A DNA stretch of 64,000 nt from positions 1-64,000 of the forward strand of contig JAAXHJ010000061.1 in the NCBI GenBank assembly GCA_012270965.1, in the 5' to 3' direction. Both the position numbers and the translations under genes were made by a program. The notes under the pieces were generated by a model, which saw only the letters and a list, made by a program, of their open reading frames with translations, was not told the DNA's origin and did not search any database. The DNA is from Candidatus Palauibacter poriticola. Lineage in GTDB: Bacteria > Gemmatimonadota > Gemmatimonadetes > Palauibacterales > Palauibacteraceae. Position 1 is the first letter of the stretch; every line of letters starts with the position of its first letter. Below, piece after piece: positions 59,278-64,000 of this stretch.

Positions 59278-60150
59278 TCACCACAGGCAGCCGATCGCGA
59301 ACAGGAGTCCGTAGGCGCCCGCCGCCCGGGCGGTGCCCGCGAGCGCCGGGTTCAGCGCTCTCGGATCCTCATGGTGCCACACGGCACGGAGCGCGGGCGC
59401 GGCGAGGAGCACGGCGCCGGAGGCGAGGAGCGCGCCGGCCGGCCAGCCGCCCGCGAGGGCACCCACCGGCGGGACCGCGGCCGCGACGACGAGCAGTAGC
59501 GTGTACTCCACGCATGTCCCCGTACGCCCGAGCCGGACGGCGAGGGTTCGTTTGCCGGCCGCGGCATCCGTCTCCCGGTCGCGGAGGTTGTTCACGACGA
59601 GAATCGCCGTCACGATCGCTCCGGCGCCGACTCCGGCGAGGATCGCCTCGGACGGCCAGCGCCCCATCTGCACATAGCAGGTGCCGGCCACCGCGACCGG
59701 ACCGAAAAAGGCGAAGGCGAAGAGATCGCCCAGCCCGTGGTATCCGAAGGGCCACGGCCCCCCCGTGTAGCAGATACCCACCACAATCGCCGCCGCGCCG
59801 ATCCATACGACCGGCCAGCCGCCCACCGCGACGAGGTACGCGCCCACCCCCGCCGCGAGCGCGAAACTTAGGCCCGCCCCGAGCCGCACCGCCCGCGGCG
59901 AAAGCAGCCCCGACTGGGTCACGCGCGGCGTACCGAGGCGGGCCGCCGTGTCCACGCCGCGCACGAAGTCCGAGTAATCGTTCGAGAAGTTCGTGCCGAC
60001 CTGGATCAGGAGCGCCCCGGCCAGCGCCGCGAAGAAGGGTCCGGGCGAAAACTCGGCGCTCTTCCAAGCGAGTCCCCCGCCCGCGAGGACGGCTCCCAGC
60101 GCGGCGGGCAGCGTCTTGGGACGCGCCCCGATGATCCAGGCGCGGAGCAC
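59278..60150 (-). CDS. menA: 1,4-Dihydroxy-2-naphthoate polyprenyltransferase
   Basis: About 290 residues with seven or more membrane helices, UbiA superfamily. The prenyl-diphosphate-binding motif is in GTNFSNDYSDFVRGVDTAAR (NDxxDxxxGxD), and a second Asp-rich segment is VVNNLRDRETDAAAGKRTLA. It attaches the isoprenoid chain in the membrane. The start is tentatively GTG 60150, 24 bp after the menB stop, with IIGARPKTLPAALGAVLAGG close behind as in the family. No strong ribosome binding site is seen. Confidence 0.92.
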   Translation of the reverse strand: MLRAWIIGARPKTLPAALGAVLAGGGLAWKSAEFSPGPFFAALAGALLIQVGTNFSNDYSDFVRGVDTAARLGTPRVTQSGLLSPRAVRLGAGLSFALAAGVGAYLVAVGGWPVVWIGAAAIVVGICYTGGPWPFGYHGLGDLFAFAFFGPVAVAGTCYVQMGRWPSEAILAGVGAGAIVTAILVVNNLRDRETDAAAGKRTLAVRLGRTGTCVEYTLLLVVAAAVPPVGALAGGWPAGALLASGAVLLAAPALRAVWHHEDPRALNPALAGTARAAGAYGLLFAIGCLW

Positions 60151-60173
60151 CCGGTCCGTCGCCGAGGCGGACG

Positions 60174-61034
60174 TCAGGGACGCCAGGGGTACTGTCTGAA
60201 GTTGGGCGCGCGCTTCTCGAGGAACGCGTTCTTCCCCTCCTGTCCCTCCTCCGTCATGTAGAAGAGCATCGTCGCGTGCCCCGCGAGTTCCTGGAGCCCG
60301 GCCTGGCCATCGCAGTCCGCGTTCATGGCGGCCTTCAGGCAGCGGATCGCGAGCGGGCTCTTCCCGAGGATTTCGCGCGCCCATTCGACCCCCTCCGCCT
60401 CCATCCGCTCCAGCGGGACAACCCTGTTCACGAGCCCCATGCGCTCGGCCTCCTCCGCCCCGTACTGCCGGCACAGATACCAGATCTCCCGCGCCTTCTT
60501 CTGTCCCACCGACCGCGCGAGGTACGAGGAACCGAACCCCCCGTCGAAGCTCCCCACCTTCGGTCCCGTCTGTCCGAACACGGCGTTGTCCGCCGCGATC
60601 GTGAGATCGCACACGACGTGCAGCACGTGCCCGCCACCGATCGCGTACCCGGCGACGAGCGCGATGACCGGCTTCGGCATCGAGCGGATGAGACGCTGGA
60701 GTTCGAGGACGTTGAGGCGCGCGACCCCATCCTTCCCCACGTACCCGGCGGTCCCGCGCACCCGCTGGTCGCCGCCGGAGCAGAAGGCCCACTTCCCGTC
60801 CCTCGAGGGTCCGTTGCCCGTGAGGAGGACGACGCCGATCTGCTCGTCATCCCGCGCGTCCTGAAACGCCTCATACATCTCGAACAGCGTGTCGGGACGG
60901 AACGCGTTGCGAACCTCGGGCCGGTTGAAGGCGATGCGGGCGATCCCGTCGCTCTTGTGATACGTGATGTCCCGGTAGTCGCCGGCCGGCTCCCAGTCGA
61001 CGCCGCTCTGCGGGGGCGAGAAAGTCTCTGCCAT
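60174..61034 (-). CDS. menB: 1,4-Dihydroxy-2-naphthoyl-CoA synthase
   Basis: 286 residues, crotonase fold, normal MenB length. [16 protein letters not shown]-type text appears as [20 protein letters not shown], the oxyanion hole in [13 protein letters not shown], and [20 protein letters not shown] carries the conserved Asp and Ser. It closes the naphthoquinol ring from o-succinylbenzoyl-CoA. ATG 61034 has GGGAG 9 nt upstream. It sits between menD and menA on the same strand. Confidence 0.96.
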   Translation of the reverse strand: MAETFSPPQSGVDWEPAGDYRDITYHKSDGIARIAFNRPEVRNAFRPDTLFEMYEAFQDARDDEQIGVVLLTGNGPSRDGKWAFCSGGDQRVRGTAGYVGKDGVARLNVLELQRLIRSMPKPVIALVAGYAIGGGHVLHVVCDLTIAADNAVFGQTGPKVGSFDGGFGSSYLARSVGQKKAREIWYLCRQYGAEEAERMGLVNRVVPLERMEAEGVEWAREILGKSPLAIRCLKAAMNADCDGQAGLQELAGHATMLFYMTEEGQEGKNAFLEKRAPNFRQYPWRP

Positions 61035-61050
61035 CGCGGGTGCTCCCTCT

Positions 61051-63039
61051 TCAGATTTCGCGGCGCGCCGCATCCTTCGCGCTCTCGATCGCGGCGGCGC
61101 GCTGCTGCCAGTTGTGTTCACGCTCGATGACCGCCTCGGTAAGGCGAAGGCCCCGGCCCTCCGACTCCGGGCCCGGCGGCTTCATGGCCTCCCGCAATTC
61201 GGCGGTCGACGAGACGAGACGGTGTGGGATTCCAGCGGCGGCGGCAACCGCGCCCAGATCGACGGACTGGGGCATGACCACATAGGGGGTGAAGGGCGGA
61301 TCGTGCTCGCGGATCGGCAGCATGTGGAAGATGCCGCCGCCGCGGTTCTGGATGACGACGAGGTGGAGCGAGATGCCGGGCGGTCGGTTGGCGAGCAGCG
61401 CCCCCACATCGTGGAGCAGCGTGAGGTCGCCCACGAGCGCGGTCGCGGGCCGTCCCGAGGCGGCCGCGGCGCCGAGCGCCGCGCTCAAGTTGCCGTCGAT
61501 ACCGCTGGCGCCTCGAAGCCCGAGCGTGCGCAGCGGTCGGTCCGTCGCCCGCGCGAAGGCGTCCACGTCGCGAACCGGCATCGAGTTGCCGATAAACCAG
61601 GGCGCTCCTTCGGGGAGGCTCTCCGCCACGGCGTTCGCCACGGCACCCTCGAACCACGTCTCCGCGAGCCACGGCTCCACCGCGAGGCGGGCAGCGCGGT
61701 CCACGGCCCGCCACCGCTCAACCCAAGCCCCTTCCGAGACCCAAGCCTCCTCCGCGACGGCGGCCTCTTCCGCCTCTTCGGAGTCGGCCGCAGCCGCGCG
61801 CTCGAGGGTCGCGACGGGATCGCTCATCAGCGGTCGGGCGCTCGTGGCGAGATGATCCCGCCAGCGGTGCGCCGCGTCGAGGACGAACTGGGGTACGTCC
61901 CCGTGCCGTTCCAGGTAGCGGCAGACCGCCGCGGAGGTCGGTGCGCGTCCGACGCGAACGACCAGGTCGGGACGCAGCGCCGCAGCGACCTCGTCGGCCC
62001 GGAGCGAGAGGTCGGCGCTGCCCATCGTCCAACGCCCCGCGCCGGTGCCGAAGTGGGCGCCAGAGCCGAAGCGGGCGCCGGAGAGCGGATCGGCAACCAG
62101 GGGAGCGCGGATCCGGGCCGCCAGCTCCAAGGCAGCCCGGCCGATCGCGGGCCGCTGGGTGGGACCGCAGACGATGAGCGGCCCCCGCGCGCCGCGCAGC
62201 AGGGCGGCGAGTTCGCCACCGGCGTCTGGCGGCGAGGCTCCGCCGCGTGGCCCCCGCGGCGATGCCGAGGGCCCGTCGCCGGACGATGCCGAGAGCCCGC
62301 CGCCGGGCGGTGCCGAGGGTCCGGTGTCGGCCGGTGTCGCGGAGCCGGCGCCGAGCGGCGCCGCAGGCCCGTCGCCGGACGCCGCCGAGGGTCCGGCGCC
62401 GGGTGCCGCCGAGAGCCCGCCGCCGGGCAACGCGGAGGCGGGGAGGCGCGGCTCCAAACCGGGGGGCACGTCGCCCGGCACGTACACGGGTTCGAGCGGC
62501 TTCGCGAACTGAACGTTCAGATGCGCCGCTCCGGCGGGAGGCCCCAGCGCCGCGCGCCACGCCGCCTCCACGGCGGCCCCCAGGCGGACGAGCCCCGCCG
62601 CGGTCGGCTCCGGAAGCGCGAGATCGATGGAGCGGCGGGCGTAGCGGCCGAAGAGATCGCGCTGGTCGATCGTCTGGTTCGCATCCGTGCCCCTCAGCGC
62701 CGCCGGGCGGTCCGCCGTCAGCGCGAGGAGGGGAACCTCGCTCTGGCTCGCCTCCACAACGGCCGGAAAGAGGTTCGCCGCCGCCGTGCCGGACGTCGTG
62801 ACGACCGCGGCCGGCCGTCCGCTCGCCGCGCCCACGCCCAGCGCGAAGAAGGCGGCGCTCCGTTCATCGACGTGCGGGTGAAGGGTGAACCGGCCGTCGG
62901 CGGCCAGCGCCTCCACGAGGGGGGCCGAGCGGGAGCCGGAACCGATGCAGGCATGCGACACGCCGCGGCGGGCGAGTCCGTCGACGAGCGTCCGCGCCCA
63001 CAGTGCGTTCCGATTGGGCGCGGCCGGCGTCCGGCTCAC
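61051..63039 (-). CDS. menD: SEPHCHC synthase MenD with repeat-derived linker
   Basis: 662 residues, about 80-100 longer than usual. The thiamine-diphosphate enzyme starts with [20 protein letters not shown], followed by [20 protein letters not shown] and [17 protein letters not shown]; the C-terminal part has [20 protein letters not shown] and [11 protein letters not shown]. It adds 2-oxoglutarate to isochorismate. Between the first and middle domains lies a Gly/Pro/Ala/Ser-rich segment (~190-280; [20 protein letters not shown]) encoded by a ~27-bp minisatellite at about 62230-62450. The GTG start overlaps the menF stop (GTGA). Confidence 0.93.
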   Translation of the reverse strand: MSRTPAAPNRNALWARTLVDGLARRGVSHACIGSGSRSAPLVEALAADGRFTLHPHVDERSAAFFALGVGAASGRPAAVVTTSGTAAANLFPAVVEASQSEVPLLALTADRPAALRGTDANQTIDQRDLFGRYARRSIDLALPEPTAAGLVRLGAAVEAAWRAALGPPAGAAHLNVQFAKPLEPVYVPGDVPPGLEPRLPASALPGGGLSAAPGAGPSAASGDGPAAPLGAGSATPADTGPSAPPGGGLSASSGDGPSASPRGPRGGASPPDAGGELAALLRGARGPLIVCGPTQRPAIGRAALELAARIRAPLVADPLSGARFGSGAHFGTGAGRWTMGSADLSLRADEVAAALRPDLVVRVGRAPTSAAVCRYLERHGDVPQFVLDAAHRWRDHLATSARPLMSDPVATLERAAAADSEEAEEAAVAEEAWVSEGAWVERWRAVDRAARLAVEPWLAETWFEGAVANAVAESLPEGAPWFIGNSMPVRDVDAFARATDRPLRTLGLRGASGIDGNLSAALGAAAASGRPATALVGDLTLLHDVGALLANRPPGISLHLVVIQNRGGGIFHMLPIREHDPPFTPYVVMPQSVDLGAVAAAAGIPHRLVSSTAELREAMKPPGPESEGRGLRLTEAVIEREHNWQQRAAAIESAKDAARREI

Positions 63040-64000
63040 CGCATCCGCGCGACGCCGAGGGCCGCGAGCATCGTCTGCAGCTTGACCCGGGTCTCGTCCC
63101 ACTCCGCCGGAGCCCGGGAGCCAGTTACGAGGCCCGCGGCGGCGTAGAGCCGCAGCAGCGGGCCCCTGGCCACCCCGCCGCGCAGGGCGGGGGCGAACTC
63201 CCCGTTACCCTCTTCGTCGAACCAGCCGACGGGACCCGCGTACCAGCCGCGATCCTCCGTCTCGCGCGAGCGGATCATGTCGAGCGCGCCGGAGCGCGGA
63301 TCGCCGCACACGGCGGCGGTGGGATGGAGCGTCTCCACGAGCGACAGGATATGGGTCCCGGGCCGGGTCTCGGCCTCGATGTCCGTGCGCAGGTGTTGGA
63401 TCCGCGGCAGGCGCAGCAGGGCGGGCTTCGGGATCGCCCCGATGCGGACACCGGCCCGCCGCAGTCCTTCGACGATGTCCTCGACCACGACGAGGTGCTC
63501 CTCCCGGTTCTTGCGGCTGTCGATCAACTGGCGACCCAGCCAGGCATCGGCTGCCGGGTCCGCGCCGCGCGGCGTCGATCCGCCAACGGCCATCGTGCGA
63601 AAACGCCGGCCGCGCAGCGAACCGATCAACTCGGGGGCGGCACCGACGAAGAAGCGGTCGCGCGCGAACTGCATCAGGTAGAGGTGCGCGAGCGGGTTCG
63701 CCGTGCGCAGCGCCGTGAGGACGGCGGCGGAGTCCGGCGGTCTGGCGAGCGTGATGTCGACGGAACGCGCAAGCACGACCTTTCGCACCCGGCCGGATCG
63801 GATCTCGCCGAGGATCTCGTCGACGGCACGCCCCCATTGCCGGCGATCCACGAGTTCCTCGATCGCGGTCGCGGACGGGACGGCTCCCGGCACCGCTCCG
63901 CGGCGCTCAAGCGTGGCCAATTGCTCGCGGGTTCGCGTCGCGCGCCGGCGGAGTCGGTCAATCGCCTGATCGCCGGAGGTACCGGACGCGAAGCGGCGCG
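63036..64000 (-). CDS. menF: Isochorismate synthase (5' truncated by window)
   Basis: The frame is open to the right edge; about 321 codons are present of a protein usually near 450. The chorismate-binding domain is here: VRKVVLARSVDITLARPPDS, then NPLAHLYLMQFARDRFFVGA, then PELIGSLRGRRFRTMAVGGS and a C-terminal RETEDRGWYAGPVGWFDEEG. These are hallmarks of the MenF/EntC/DhbC group. It makes isochorismate, the first committed step of menaquinone synthesis. A TTG at 63920 begins a shorter frame, but the sequence continues upstream in the same frame, so the true start is outside. Confidence 0.93.
   Translation of the reverse strand, partial: RRFASGTSGDQAIDRLRRRATRTREQLATLERRGAVPGAVPSATAIEELVDRRQWGRAVDEILGEIRSGRVRKVVLARSVDITLARPPDSAAVLTALRTANPLAHLYLMQFARDRFFVGAAPELIGSLRGRRFRTMAVGGSTPRGADPAADAWLGRQLIDSRKNREEHLVVVEDIVEGLRRAGVRIGAIPKPALLRLPRIQHLRTDIEAETRPGTHILSLVETLHPTAAVCGDPRSGALDMIRSRETEDRGWYAGPVGWFDEEGNGEFAPALRGGVARGPLLRLYAAAGLVTGSRAPAEWDETRVKLQTMLAALGVARMR

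Overview
The window is very GC-rich (about 70% by eye), gene-dense and bacterial. Gram-negative features are clear: lipoboxes, a β-barrel outer-membrane protein, a membrane multihaem cytochrome c and a menaquinone cluster. Choice-of-anchor-B (LVIVD) β-propeller proteins, FG-GAP/VCBS lipoproteins, DUF885 lipoproteins and an SSS symporter together suggest Gemmatimonadota, possibly a marine or sponge-associated lineage. This is inference; there is no rRNA here to settle it.

Layout. 1-3051: 3'-truncated membrane multihaem cytochrome c with TPRs. 3.1-3.6 kb: frameshifted remnant of a GmrSD-type (DUF262/DUF1524) restriction protein. 3.9-7.4 kb: thioredoxin reductase, a small unknown protein, a Na+/solute symporter, and an OsmC-family protein whose peroxidatic Cys codon is an in-frame UGA followed by a perfect bSECIS-like hairpin, so a probable selenoprotein. 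7.6-12.6 kb: DUF885 lipoprotein, a PilX-like prepilin and two α/β-hydrolases. 12.8-22.1 kb: five consecutive exported β-propeller-type proteins. 22.2-32.5 kb: outer-membrane protein, PhzF, EVE-domain protein, LemA/DUF2207 pair, peroxiredoxin, pterin dehydratase, aspartoacylase-like enzyme and a large LRR-metzincin lipoprotein. 32.6-33.4 kb: coiled-coil membrane protein and a solitary HicB.

33.5-55.8 kb is a composite CRISPR-Cas island. Rightward runs a type I-G (former I-U) effector operon, cas3-csx17-csb1-csb2. Leftward runs adaptation (cas4-cas1 fusion, cas2), a leader, one array (27 intact 36-nt repeats plus a truncated one), then one tightly overlapping operon: an AAA-ATPase/PD-(D/E)XK protein, a CARF-HEPN-CARF-like protein, cmr1, cas10 (GGDD intact, no HD domain), cmr3, cmr4, cmr5, cmr6. 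The two effector operons converge at 41.2-41.3 kb. The simplest reading is that both effectors use crRNAs from the one array, processed by the Cas6 part of Csb2. Cas10 would make cyclic oligoadenylate that activates the CARF-HEPN RNase, and the ATPase/nuclease may be a further accessory effector.

55.9-64.0 kb: a class-V aminotransferase, a heptad-repeat protein and a menaquinone cluster (menF, menD, menB, menA, menE), cut off inside menF by the right edge. Short GC-rich tandem repeats have invaded several coding regions (MenD linker, YheT-like tail, lipoprotein n-region). A dispersed inverted repeat occurs at least twice (10.5 and 12.6 kb).
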